Assembly (NCBI RefSeq): GCF_004138205.1
Contig: NZ_RXNQ01000037.1
Location: 1-64,000 of the forward strand
Direction of reading: 5' to 3'
Origin: Pedobacter sp. SYP-B3415
Lineage (GTDB): Bacteria; Bacteroidota; Bacteroidia; Sphingobacteriales; Sphingobacteriaceae
DNA: 64,000 nucleotides
Below, piece by piece: positions 32,211 to 41,589 of the stretch; position 1 is the stretch's first letter, and every line of letters starts with the position of its first letter. Made by a program: the position numbers and the translations under genes. The notes under the pieces are model-generated. The model had not been told where the DNA came from and ran no database searches. It saw only the letters and a list, made by a program, of their open reading frames with translations.

Positions 32211-34646
32211 CTAGTTCTGGCTGTTTCCAGACTTGACGTCATCATTCTGGATACCCCTGCGGTTTTTCCGTATGCCCTGTTTCAAGGCGCCGAACCGCCA
32301 GGTCAGATCTACTCCGAACTGCCGATAGTAGTTCTGTGTAAAACTGTTCTGGTTGAAGTTGGCGCCGGAGGTGATATTTCTGATCTCGCGGAACTTCTGG
32401 AAAGGATTAATGGCTGCCGCAGCAAACATGAGTTTGTTCTTGATAATGTCTTTGCTGACAAAAAAGATTGAATTATGAAGCTGGTTCGATCGCCCCTGCA
32501 GTGTAAGATTCGGGCTGTTATAGTCGTATTCAACGCCTGCGCGGGTACCTTTTCCAAGATTAACATTCAGGTTACCATAGGCATGGCCCTGCAGGCCGTC
32601 ATTCTGATAAAGACGTCCGTCGCTGGCACCGCTAAACCAGACATAATACAGATTTCCCCCGAAATTGAAGTCGATAGACTTGGCCAACGGGTAACGGATA
32701 TGCAGGTTAGCCCCCAGACGGCGGTCCTGCCCTATATTCTGATAGCTGGAAAAGGTTACCTGTTGTATCTCATCATACCAGCTTAACCTTTGCACGGTGC
32801 GGTTGGCAAATGCATAACTGAGGTTGACGTTTATAGACCCTTTCTTGTATCTGCTGTAGCCAAGCTCAAAATTGTTGCTCAGCACCGGCCTGAGACCGGG
32901 GTTGCCGAACGAGATAAAGTTAGGGTTTGAACTATCTACAAAAGGATTCAATTCCCAGATACCCGGCCGCTCAATACGCTGCGTATAGCCAAAATTCAGC
33001 GTGCTCTGATCTTTCAGTTTGCGGGCTACAGACACCGATGGAATGACGTTAAAAAAAGTTTTGCTCAGCTCCTGTTCCTGAGATACAAAATCGGCGTCAA
33101 TCGAGGTCAGTTCAGCCCTTACACCCGCCTTGAAGCCCCAGTTACCAAGGTTGTACTGGTAAGAATTGTAAACGCCGTACACATTCTGCGTATTCAGAAA
33201 ATTGTTGGTACGCTGCGGGTCTTCCACATAATCCTGCGCAGCAGTATTGAAAGAAGCAAAACCGTAGGTACTTTTATTGTCGCGTATCACGGCCTTTCCA
33301 CCAGCTTCGATATTAAAATTTTTGCTAACCGGATGAACGTAATCTGCCTGGATGGTTTGCTCAAGCAAAAATCCGCGGTTGTTTTGCCGGTAGTTTGCCG
33401 CATCATAGTTCACCCGTTCGGATATAAAAATATCGTTGTTCTGCAGGTTACCTGAACGCATAAACTGGTAGGAGAAAGTAAATAGCTGTTCTTTGTTCCG
33501 CTTAAAGCCGAGTTGGTAGTTGAGTCCGCCATCCATGCCGTCCCAGCCGTTGCGACCTGTGTTCAGTAAGTCGAAGCCCTGCTGAAGGCTGCTTTCCGTA
33601 TTGTATAAACGCGACTGCTGCAGATCGGTGGTTCTGCGCCGGTTGTTGTAAAATGCGAATGATGCCGTGAGCAGGTTCAGGCTATCGGCTTCAAAACTGA
33701 TCTGTGTTGAACCATAGTAATTCATACCTTTAGAGACATTGTTGCCTGACTGAAAGAGACTCCCCGCCTGTGCGCCTGAGCTGACCCGGTTGCTGGAAGA
33801 CACTACCGCAGGCTGATTACGGTTTGCTACACCGGCATCAAACATAAAGCCCCATTTACCCGTTTTGATCGTGGTGTTTCCCGACCCGCGCAATCCCTGG
33901 GAGGGGTCTATGTACCGCAGGCCCAGCCGGCCATTGTAACCCTCGTCTACTTTTTTATTGGTAATGATATTGATCAGGCCCGCAAGCCCTTCGCTGTCAT
34001 ATTTTGCGGGCGGCGTTGTAATGACTTCAATTTTCTGAATGCTTGAAGCCGGCATTGCCTTTAAAATATCCTGCGGGTTCCTGGCGATCATACCCGATGC
34101 GCGCCCGTTGATCAGGATTTTAAAATTGCCGCTGCCTTTAAGTTTGATGTTGTCCATCCCATCGATGGTGATCAACGGTACCTTTCGCATCACTTCGAGC
34201 ACACTGCGCACCTTGCTGTCGGGATCTGCCTGAACATCATAAGTGATCCGGTCAATATCCTGTTTAACGAGTGGTTTGCTGCCTGTTACAGCAACTTCTT
34301 TAAGGCTATGGCTTGAGGCGAGCAGGGCAATCGTGCCCAGATCGCGATCACTCGCTTCCGGCTCTATCCTGATCTGGACTTCGCGGGGCGCATAACCTAT
34401 TCTTGTGAAAATAAGTTTGTAAAGTGCAGGAGCAAGTGTTTTTAACAGGAACACACCGTTTGCATCTGAATTGACCGTTGATACGGTGTTTTTTTCCTTG
34501 CGTATGGAAATATTTACGCCGCCAACCGGCTTGTGATCGGCAGAGTCAACAAGCCGACCGCGGATTGATGCCGTTTTCTGTGCACGCGCAGCGGCATAAC
34601 TTAATATGATGATCAGGCAGCATAAAAAGTATTTTTTCGAGTTCAT
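32211..34646 (-). CDS. outer-membrane beta-barrel receptor with TonB-dependent receptor architecture
   Basis: 811 aa. A signal peptide (MNSKKYF... to ARAQ) is followed by a carboxypeptidase-like regulatory domain (about 25-110; ASIRGRLVDSADHKPVGGVNI). A plug domain comes next (about 125-225, with LVKQDIDRITYDVQADPD and PPAKYDSEGLAGLINIITNKK). A large 22-strand-type barrel of the OMP_b-brl_3 class ends with aromatic-rich FNQNSFTQNYYRQFGVDLTWRFG. It should sit in the outer membrane. The ligand is unknown. The start at 34646 is set by the signal peptide. Its promoter region mirrors that of the divergent LytS-type kinase, so the two are probably co-regulated. Confidence 0.88.
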   Translation of the reverse strand: MNSKKYFLCCLIIILSYAAARAQKTASIRGRLVDSADHKPVGGVNISIRKEKNTVSTVNSDANGVFLLKTLAPALYKLIFTRIGYAPREVQIRIEPEASDRDLGTIALLASSHSLKEVAVTGSKPLVKQDIDRITYDVQADPDSKVRSVLEVMRKVPLITIDGMDNIKLKGSGNFKILINGRASGMIARNPQDILKAMPASSIQKIEVITTPPAKYDSEGLAGLINIITNKKVDEGYNGRLGLRYIDPSQGLRGSGNTTIKTGKWGFMFDAGVANRNQPAVVSSSNRVSSGAQAGSLFQSGNNVSKGMNYYGSTQISFEADSLNLLTASFAFYNNRRRTTDLQQSRLYNTESSLQQGFDLLNTGRNGWDGMDGGLNYQLGFKRNKEQLFTFSYQFMRSGNLQNNDIFISERVNYDAANYRQNNRGFLLEQTIQADYVHPVSKNFNIEAGGKAVIRDNKSTYGFASFNTAAQDYVEDPQRTNNFLNTQNVYGVYNSYQYNLGNWGFKAGVRAELTSIDADFVSQEQELSKTFFNVIPSVSVARKLKDQSTLNFGYTQRIERPGIWELNPFVDSSNPNFISFGNPGLRPVLSNNFELGYSRYKKGSINVNLSYAFANRTVQRLSWYDEIQQVTFSSYQNIGQDRRLGANLHIRYPLAKSIDFNFGGNLYYVWFSGASDGRLYQNDGLQGHAYGNLNVNLGKGTRAGVEYDYNSPNLTLQGRSNQLHNSIFFVSKDIIKNKLMFAAAAINPFQKFREIRNITSGANFNQNSFTQNYYRQFGVDLTWRFGALKQGIRKNRRGIQNDDVKSGNSQN

Positions 34647-34675
34647 TTTCTTAATTTTTGTAGGATTTACTGATG

Positions 34676-34740
34676 CAAGATTAGCCTGGTGCAACGACAT
34701 ACATAGAAAATGTGCTGAATGCAGTACTAAATGTGCTGAA
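34676..34740 (-). promoter_or_regulatory. promoter and paired operator of the outer-membrane receptor gene
   Basis: Read leftward: two exact copies of TTCAGCACATTT (34729-34740 and 34708-34719) at a 21-bp period, a 24-nt spacer, then the -7-like TAATCTTG (34676-34683) followed by CATCAG. The 21-bp direct repeat fits the known binding mode of LytTR regulators. No good -33 TTTG is seen, as expected for an activator-dependent promoter. The divergent promoter has the same layout. Confidence 0.65.
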
Positions 34741-34852
34741 GCCCGTAAAAACTGGTTTTGATTTAAGAACACTTGTTTACCTGAAGCCAAAAATTGCTCT
34801 GTTCAGGCCGTTCGCACTGAAATGACCAGCACGAAGCCGGGCGGCTTTCAGA

Positions 34853-34918
34853 TTCATCACATTTTTATCGATGTTTATCACATTTTTGAAATATGGTGCC
34901 ACGTGCTGCCTAACATTG
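34853..34918 (+). promoter_or_regulatory. promoter and paired operator of the LytS-type kinase gene
   Basis: Read rightward: TTCATCACATTT (34853-34864) and TTTATCACATTT (34874-34885) at a 21-bp period, a 25-nt spacer, then TAACATTG (34911-34918) followed by CATCAG. This repeats the layout of the receptor promoter at 34676-34740 on the other strand. It suggests that the LytTR regulator encoded downstream controls its own operon as well as the receptor. Confidence 0.65.
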
Positions 34919-34937
34919 CATCAGATTTTTATCAGAC

Positions 34938-36449
34938 ATGAAAGTAAAAGACATCAATAAAGTTGAATTTTGGGTTGCTACGGCCTTATACGCTATGGCT
35001 GTGTTTTTCCTGGTTTCGCAGGCGGGCAGCGATTCACCCAACCTTCCCTGGCGAGACTGGTATGAGTTTAAAGAAGCAGGAATCAGGTTCTCGCATTTTT
35101 CGAACTTCTTTATCCCCGAGCTTTTCAGATACTCCCTGCTCTACTTCGTATTTCTGCTGCTGCATTTCTGTGTGCTACCCGCACTTGTAAAACGCGAAAA
35201 TATTGCACTCAACGGGGTGCTGCTTGCTGTTACCTATGTCATAACGGGCATCATACTCGGTATAACAGGCACATACAGCAAGGCATATCTGCTGGTTCGG
35301 TATGCTGATATTCAAACCGGCTATAACCATATATTTTTCCAGGCATTTACTTATGCGACCTGGATGATCATTATTATCGTGATCTATTTTACACTGAAAC
35401 AGCTGATCATTCATTTCCGGGCGGGCAATCAGCCGCCATTTGGTAAGGACAACCGGATGATGCTGGAGATTCTTTTCGGCGCCGCCTTCTGGTTTATCGG
35501 TTTGCTTTTCTGGATCGTGAGCGGTGCACCGCTTGAGATTATTGTCAGCTGGACATTGATTGTATTCGCTACGATAGGTGTAGTTATCTATTCTCTTTAT
35601 TACCTGATTCCTGAACTCGCAGGCAAAATGATGAAGTTCAGGGCGTATTTCGGTCGGATATTCCTGCTTGCAGTTGCTTTAACTATTCCACTGGGCCTTC
35701 TTGCCACACTCTTTGGCAACAACAGGCAGATTATCCTGGTTGTGATCTGCTTTAATTTACCCGTGCAGTTGTTTATCAGTGCGCCGTTCTCATGGTATGT
35801 GTACAGACGCCGAAACGCGAACCTGGCAGAAATTTCTTCGCTGAAGAGTGAGCTTGGCAAATCAGACGCGAGCCTGAGTTTCCTGAAATCACAAATCAAT
35901 CCACACTTCCTGTTTAATGCGCTGAATACGCTTTATGGAACGGCGCTGCAGGAAAATGCTGAACGCACCGGCGAAGGCATTCAAAAACTTGGTGATATGA
36001 TGCGGTTTATGCTGCAGGAAAACATGCAGGACAAAATTTCGCTAACGCGGGAGATAGACTATCTGCTGAACTATATTGATCTACAAAAACTGCGTACATC
36101 TGCGTCGGCACAGGTGCAGATTATCGAGCAGATCCAGGACCAGCCGGGTGCCCTGCAAATCACTCCAATGCTCCTGATTCCCTTTGTAGAAAATGCGTTT
36201 AAGCATGGCATCAGCCTTCAACAGCCCTCGCATATCCGTATTTCGCTTCAGACAAAAGAAAACAGGTTATTTTTTGATGTACATAACAGCATTCATCTGA
36301 AAGCAGACAATGACCCTGAAAAATTAAAGAGTGGCATCGGCCTGCAGAACGTAAAGAAACGCCTGGCGCTGATGTATCCGAACCGGCATGAACTGATTGT
36401 CAGGGAAAGCGCCAAAGAGTTTTTTATTCACCTTACCCTCGAGCTTTAA
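34938..36449 (+). CDS. LytS/YehU-type sensor histidine kinase
   Basis: 503 aa. The N-terminal half has about eight transmembrane helices (residues 10-280) forming a membrane sensor. A short coiled linker leads to the His_kinase domain with phosphoacceptor H323 in SQINPHFLFNALNTLYG. An HATPase domain follows (PMLLIPFVENAFKHGIS as the N box; GIGLQNVKKRL as the G box). Such kinases pair with LytTR response regulators; the next gene is one, 58 bp downstream. The signal it senses is unknown. Its expression is probably autoregulated through the repeats at 34853-34885. Confidence 0.9.
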   Translation: MKVKDINKVEFWVATALYAMAVFFLVSQAGSDSPNLPWRDWYEFKEAGIRFSHFSNFFIPELFRYSLLYFVFLLLHFCVLPALVKRENIALNGVLLAVTYVITGIILGITGTYSKAYLLVRYADIQTGYNHIFFQAFTYATWMIIIIVIYFTLKQLIIHFRAGNQPPFGKDNRMMLEILFGAAFWFIGLLFWIVSGAPLEIIVSWTLIVFATIGVVIYSLYYLIPELAGKMMKFRAYFGRIFLLAVALTIPLGLLATLFGNNRQIILVVICFNLPVQLFISAPFSWYVYRRRNANLAEISSLKSELGKSDASLSFLKSQINPHFLFNALNTLYGTALQENAERTGEGIQKLGDMMRFMLQENMQDKISLTREIDYLLNYIDLQKLRTSASAQVQIIEQIQDQPGALQITPMLLIPFVENAFKHGISLQQPSHIRISLQTKENRLFFDVHNSIHLKADNDPEKLKSGIGLQNVKKRLALMYPNRHELIVRESAKEFFIHLTLEL

Positions 36450-36507
36450 TGACTGCACCAGTAAAAGCCTTATCTTCACCTTATAAATAAAAACAACGAC
36501 CAGGAGA

Positions 36508-37188
36508 ATGATTGCAATCGCCATTGACGATGAGCCTATCGCGCTCGATATCATAAAGTCTCATGCCGGAAAAGTGCCTTTCATTGAGTTAAAGGCCACG
36601 TTTACCAATGCATTTGAGGCCATGGCCTACCTGCAGAAAAATCCGGTCGATCTGCTCTTTCTCGACATCAAAATGCCAGACATCAGCGGCATCGATTTCC
36701 TGAGCACGCTGGCCAATCCGCCGATGGTGGTTTTCACTACGGCATACACAGAACATGCTGTAAAAAGTTTTGAGCTTGATGCCATCGATTACCTGCTCAA
36801 GCCATTTGCCTTATCCCGGTTTCTCAAAGCCTGCAACAAAGCGCAGCAGCTTCTTGACCTGCGCCAAAACGCCTCGGCACCAAAAACAGATCAGTCTGTT
36901 TTTATCAAAGATGGTTATGAACAGGTACGTGTTCAACTTGATGACATCCTGTACATTGAAGCCGGCGGCAACTACACGCAGGTGCATTTGCAGAGCGGCA
37001 AGCGTATCAGTACAAGGCTCCCCATCCAGGAAATGCTGCTGATGCTGCCACAGAATGACTTTATCCGTACACACCGCGCCTTTATCGTTTCAAAAAGCAA
37101 AATCAGCAGGTATGACCGCTATCAGGTGTGGATCGGAGAAACAACGATACCGATCAGCGCGGGTTTTGCCAAATCTTTTCCTTTTTAA
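36508..37188 (+). CDS. LytTR-family response regulator
   Basis: 226 aa. The receiver domain (1-115) has the acidic pocket IDDEP and phosphoacceptor D53 in LFLDIKMPD. The C-terminal LytTR DNA-binding domain (about 130-226) shows VFIKDGYEQVRV, DDILYIEAGGNYTQVHL and the FIRTHRAFIVSKSKI segment. LytTR proteins bind pairs of direct repeats about 21-22 bp apart, and two such pairs lie in the receptor-kinase intergenic region. An AGGAGA sequence directly precedes the ATG. It forms a two-gene unit with the kinase. Confidence 0.92.
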   Translation: MIAIAIDDEPIALDIIKSHAGKVPFIELKATFTNAFEAMAYLQKNPVDLLFLDIKMPDISGIDFLSTLANPPMVVFTTAYTEHAVKSFELDAIDYLLKPFALSRFLKACNKAQQLLDLRQNASAPKTDQSVFIKDGYEQVRVQLDDILYIEAGGNYTQVHLQSGKRISTRLPIQEMLLMLPQNDFIRTHRAFIVSKSKISRYDRYQVWIGETTIPISAGFAKSFPF

Positions 37189-37254
37189 TACGGCAATTTC
37201 TTTTTTCTGGCTTACAGCTTATCTTTACCGGCTAACCAGCAATTGCGCGCGCGT

Positions 37255-40200
37255 ATGTTCAATCTTACCTTCAGGCAACAGGTGCTGACCGGTTTTGCCG
37301 TTTCCCTGCTTTTCGTATTGTTTTCAGCTGTCACTTCATACCGCAGCGTTAAATCGCTCGATGAGGAAATGAACTGGGTAGCACATACCTATGATGTGAT
37401 TGCAAACGTACAGCGCATTGAGCGTAATATGCTTAACGCCGAAACCGGCCTGCGCGGTTATGTGATTACCCAGAGAAACAAATACCTGGATCCCTACAGG
37501 ACAAGCGCAGACAGCATTTTGCCTGAGATCGCTATGCTGAAAAACCTCCTGAAAGATAATCCGCTGCAGCTGAGAAAAACTGATTCGCTCGAACGTTTTG
37601 TGAAGCTGAAACTTGCCGACATGGCGGGGATCTTGTCTGCCAACATGCAGTCGGGCGAGCTGGACGCCAGAAACCTTATTTTGACTGATAAGGGTAAAAT
37701 CTATAAAGACAGCATCCTGTTTATCAGTCAGCACCTGATTAAACAGGAGCGAAACCTGCTGGCCCAGCGCAAAACCGCCATGAAAGACGGCCAAAACCGG
37801 ACAATCTTTATTGTAACAGGCAGTGCCCTGATCATTTTCTTACTCATTCTGTACCTGTTCTCGTTTATACAGCGTACGTTTGCCCAGCAAAAGGAAACCG
37901 AAACGCAGATCAGACATACAAATGATGAGCTGATCGCGATCTCGGCTGAAAACGAGCACAAAAACTGGCTGCTTACAGGCGCATCGAACGTAAACCAGGC
38001 GATGCGTGGCGTTCAGGAACTGGAAAAACTTTCCGAACGTATTATCCAGGTTATTTGTAAAAATGTCGGTGCGGTTATAGGCGGCATATATACCACCGGG
38101 CACAATCGTAAAAGCCTGCTTCTCTCAGGTGCATTCGCATTTGAAAAAAAGCAGTCGTATCAGAAACCGATCGTTCCGGGCGAGGGGCTGGTGGGACTGG
38201 TGGCTACAGAACAACAAGCGCGCATGATCAGTCAGTTGCCGGCCGACTATATCAAAGTGTCTTCCGGCCTGGGTAACGCAAGTCCGACATACCTCTACCT
38301 TACACCCGTCGTATTCAAAGATGAAACGATCGCCGTGATCGAGCTTGGTTTTCTGCACAGGCCGGAAGAACGCCGGCTGGCACTACTTGAAAACGTAATA
38401 GAGGGTATCGGCATTGCCATAAACAGCGCAAATGAGCGGCAGCTTTTACAGGACCTGTTTGACCAGACGCAGCAACAGGCAGAAGAATTAGAGAGCCAGC
38501 AGGAAGAGCTTCGTACCACCAATGAAGAGCTGATGCATAAAACCGAGATGCTTCAGGCGTCTGAAGAAGAGCTTCGCGTGCAGCAGGAAGAACTTAGTCA
38601 GACAAATGCCGAACTCGAAGAGAAAGCTCAACTTCTTGAAGAGCAAAATCATCTGGTAAACGAGGCAAAAGATGCCGTTTCTGCCAAGGCAGCAGAACTG
38701 GAAGTAACCGGTAAATACAAATCTGAGTTTCTGGCAAACATGAGCCATGAACTGCGTACGCCGTTAAACAGTATCCTCATTCTTGCACGAATTCTGCGGG
38801 AGAACAAAACTGCCAACTTAACGCCCGAACAGATTAAGTACGCCGGTGTCATTCACAATGCGGGCAACGATCTGCTCGTACTGATCAACGATATACTGGA
38901 CCTGTCTAAGATCGAGTCTGGCAAACTGGATCTGTTGATTGAGCAGTTGCATCCCGAAGAAATAAAGACCAACCTGGAGCTGCTTTTTGATGAGGTTGCC
39001 AAGAACAAAAAGATTGACTTTTCTATAGAACTGGCTGCAGACCTGCCAGACCGGATCGTTTCCGACAAAACACGTCTGGAGCAGATTATAAAAAATCTTC
39101 TGTCGAATGCATTTAAGTTTACCCCCGAGCAAGGCAAAATTACCGTCTCGATAGCGCCTGCTGATCAAAACACTATTTACCATCATCCTGAAACAAGCTC
39201 CAACGGCGCCGATATGGTTGCCATTGCTGTACGCGATAGTGGCATTGGCATTCCTGAAGACAAACAGCAACTTATCTTCGAGGCCTTTAAACAGGCAGAT
39301 GGTTCCACGAACCGGAAGTATGGCGGTACGGGTCTCGGCCTGTCGATCAGCCGCGAGCTGTCCCGGCTGCTTGGTGGTGAGATCCAGGTAAGCAGTGAAC
39401 CAGGCCGGGGCAGTACATTTACACTCTTTATTCCTGCAAAACTTGCCGAAGTAACAGAAGCAGAAGAAAACAACAGCCAGACACCGGTACGCAAACCGGA
39501 AATCAATGCTGAGCGTTTTCCATCCGCCGAAGGCGAAGGCAAGCGCATCCTGATTGTTGAGGACGATGCCGGCTTTGCTAATATCCTGGCAGACTATGCC
39601 AGGGAAAAAGGTTTTGAACCCCTGGTAGCACATAGTGGTGATACGGGCCTGGAAATGGCAAAAAAAGAACTTCCCGATGCCATCATCCTCGATATTATGC
39701 TTCCGGTGATGAGCGGGTGGACGATTATAAAGAAATTGAAAGCCGATCCCGCTACAAAACATATTCCGGTCCATATGATGTCTGCAGGCGAAGGGAACAG
39801 CACAAAAGCCCGGCATGAAGGCGCCATCAGCTTTTTGCAAAAACCGCTTAAACTGCAGGATCTGGATCACCTCTTCAGCGAGATGGGTGCAGGCGCAGCG
39901 GATGTTTTACTGAACGTTCTTTTAATTGAAGATCAGGAAACACAGAGCAACGCATTGCGCGACCAGTTGCTGGCAAAAAATATCAGTGTGGCCCAGGCTT
40001 ACACCGGCAGGCAGGCCTTGCAGTTAACCGAAGAGCAGGATTTCGACTGCATCATTCTGGATCTGCGGCTGCCGGATACCGACGGCTTTACACTGCTCGA
40101 CACCTTAAAAAGCCGCGAGAAACTGAAAGATGTACCAGTAGTCATTAATACGGCAAAAGAACTTGACAGAGAGGAGATTGACCGGATACAGCGTCATACG

Positions 40201-40719
40201 CGCTCTATGGTGCTCAAAACGAGCAAATCAAACGACCGTCTTCTGGACGAAGTAAGCCTGTTCATAAACAAACTGAAGAGCGAGGAATCAAAATCCCGGC
40301 CTGCGACACCAAAACCGGTTAAAAGCGTATCTACGGTCGAAAAGGTACTGAAAGGAAAAAATATTCTGATTACGGATGACGATATGCGTAACATCTTTGC
40401 CCTGTCGAGCGCGCTCCAGGAATACGAGATGAATATCATCATTGCGAACAACGGCCGGGAAGCGCTGCAGAAGCTTGAAGATCATCCCGAGACAGACATT
40501 GTGCTCATGGACATCATGATGCCGGAAATGGATGGTTATGAAGCAATGCAGAAGATACGGGCACAGTCAAAATTCAGTAAACTGCCAATTATTGCACTTA
40601 CTGCCAAAGCGATGAAAAACGACAGGGAAAAATGTATCGAGGCCGGAGCGAGCGATTATATTTCAAAACCCGTCGAAATGGATAAACTTCTTTCCATGAT
40701 GCGCGTTTGGTTAAGTTAA
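37255..40719 (+). CDS. hybrid sensor histidine kinase with CHASE3, GAF and three receiver domains
   Basis: 1154 aa. Order: transmembrane helix (about 9-27), CHASE3 periplasmic sensor (about 35-180), second helix (about 183-206), GAF domain (about 245-390), and a long Gln/Glu-rich coiled coil (about 395-490). Next come HisKA with H498 in NMSHELRTP, HATPase, and three receivers with phosphoacceptors D813 (LDIMLP), D936 (LDLRLP) and D1086 (MDIMMP). This complexity fits an integrating phosphorelay. The ATG at 37255 is preferred over the upstream TTG. A cheR gene follows after 3 nt. Output is unknown. Confidence 0.92.
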   Translation: MFNLTFRQQVLTGFAVSLLFVLFSAVTSYRSVKSLDEEMNWVAHTYDVIANVQRIERNMLNAETGLRGYVITQRNKYLDPYRTSADSILPEIAMLKNLLKDNPLQLRKTDSLERFVKLKLADMAGILSANMQSGELDARNLILTDKGKIYKDSILFISQHLIKQERNLLAQRKTAMKDGQNRTIFIVTGSALIIFLLILYLFSFIQRTFAQQKETETQIRHTNDELIAISAENEHKNWLLTGASNVNQAMRGVQELEKLSERIIQVICKNVGAVIGGIYTTGHNRKSLLLSGAFAFEKKQSYQKPIVPGEGLVGLVATEQQARMISQLPADYIKVSSGLGNASPTYLYLTPVVFKDETIAVIELGFLHRPEERRLALLENVIEGIGIAINSANERQLLQDLFDQTQQQAEELESQQEELRTTNEELMHKTEMLQASEEELRVQQEELSQTNAELEEKAQLLEEQNHLVNEAKDAVSAKAAELEVTGKYKSEFLANMSHELRTPLNSILILARILRENKTANLTPEQIKYAGVIHNAGNDLLVLINDILDLSKIESGKLDLLIEQLHPEEIKTNLELLFDEVAKNKKIDFSIELAADLPDRIVSDKTRLEQIIKNLLSNAFKFTPEQGKITVSIAPADQNTIYHHPETSSNGADMVAIAVRDSGIGIPEDKQQLIFEAFKQADGSTNRKYGGTGLGLSISRELSRLLGGEIQVSSEPGRGSTFTLFIPAKLAEVTEAEENNSQTPVRKPEINAERFPSAEGEGKRILIVEDDAGFANILADYAREKGFEPLVAHSGDTGLEMAKKELPDAIILDIMLPVMSGWTIIKKLKADPATKHIPVHMMSAGEGNSTKARHEGAISFLQKPLKLQDLDHLFSEMGAGAADVLLNVLLIEDQETQSNALRDQLLAKNISVAQAYTGRQALQLTEEQDFDCIILDLRLPDTDGFTLLDTLKSREKLKDVPVVINTAKELDREEIDRIQRHTRSMVLKTSKSNDRLLDEVSLFINKLKSEESKSRPATPKPVKSVSTVEKVLKGKNILITDDDMRNIFALSSALQEYEMNIIIANNGREALQKLEDHPETDIVLMDIMMPEMDGYEAMQKIRAQSKFSKLPIIALTAKAMKNDREKCIEAGASDYISKPVEMDKLLSMMRVWLS

Positions 40720-40722
40720 AGG

Positions 40723-41559
40723 ATGTGCGCAGCAAACAAATACAGCGAGAAACTAAGCAGCGAAGAGCTTGAAGAGCTTATTGCACTGATCAGGCATGTG
40801 CACGACTTTGATTTCGGCAACTATGCACGCGCATCGCTGAAACGCCGGGTGTCAAAAATCATGACTGTCGGGCATCTGAGTCTCTTTGACCTGCGACTCA
40901 TGTTAACGAACGATCATGAATTTTTTGAACGTTTTGTGATTGATGTCACGGTGAATGTAACTGAAATGTTCCGCGATCCGGAATTTTACCGCGGCGTTCG
41001 GAAGCATATCGTTCCCTACCTGCAGAGTTATCAGAAGATTAGGGTTTGGAATGCCGGCTGCTCGACCGGCGAGGAGCTGTACTCATTTGCCATTCTCTTC
41101 AGCGAGGAACGTCTCTATGAACGTAGTTTTTTTTATGGAACCGACATCAATTCTGAGGTGATAGAACAGGCCAAAGCAGGCATCTACGATTTGCACAAGA
41201 TGAAAATTTATTCGGAGAACTACCTGCTTTCAGGAGCTCCCCACTCCCTTGCAGAATACTACACAGCAAAATATGGTGCGGCAGCCATAAACCGTGAGCT
41301 AAAGAAAAACGTACTTTTCTCTGTTCACAACCTTGCATCAGACGGAGTATTCAATGAATTTCAATTGATCTCCTGCCGTAACGTGTTGATATACTTCGAT
41401 GTGGAACTACAGGCGAAAGTAATTGAGCTATTTTACAATAGTTTAGCTACTTTTGGCTTCCTGTGTTTGGGGTCGAAAGAGACGTTGCGAAACTCAGGTC
41501 TGATAAAAAATTTTAGGGTTGTTGACAGGAAGCAGAACATTTACCAAAAAATAATTTAG
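40723..41559 (+). CDS. cheR: CheR-type protein-glutamate methyltransferase
   Basis: 278 aa. The N-terminal CheR_N helices (LIRHVHDFDFGNYARASLKRRV) precede a SAM-dependent methyltransferase domain with VNVTEMFRDPEFY, the SAM loop VWNAGCSTGEELYSFAI, GTDINSEVIEQA and LISCRNVLIYF. It would methylate glutamate side chains, classically on chemoreceptors. No chemoreceptor, CheA, CheW or CheB gene is present, and it lies between two hybrid kinases. In Bacteroidota, CheR-like enzymes are often wired to hybrid kinases instead of chemotaxis. Methylation of a kinase coiled coil is a possibility, not shown. Confidence 0.9.
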   Translation: MCAANKYSEKLSSEELEELIALIRHVHDFDFGNYARASLKRRVSKIMTVGHLSLFDLRLMLTNDHEFFERFVIDVTVNVTEMFRDPEFYRGVRKHIVPYLQSYQKIRVWNAGCSTGEELYSFAILFSEERLYERSFFYGTDINSEVIEQAKAGIYDLHKMKIYSENYLLSGAPHSLAEYYTAKYGAAAINRELKKNVLFSVHNLASDGVFNEFQLISCRNVLIYFDVELQAKVIELFYNSLATFGFLCLGSKETLRNSGLIKNFRVVDRKQNIYQKII

Positions 41560-41589
41560 CTACATACGACGTTGTTAAACACATCCCCG

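Noticed and set aside
38818..39870. 350-codon minus-strand open frame
   Set aside because: It lies wholly opposite the hybrid kinase gene, whose HisKA, HATPase and receiver motifs are intact; the antisense translation has no recognisable domain and is rich in Cys, Phe and His, as expected for a shadow.
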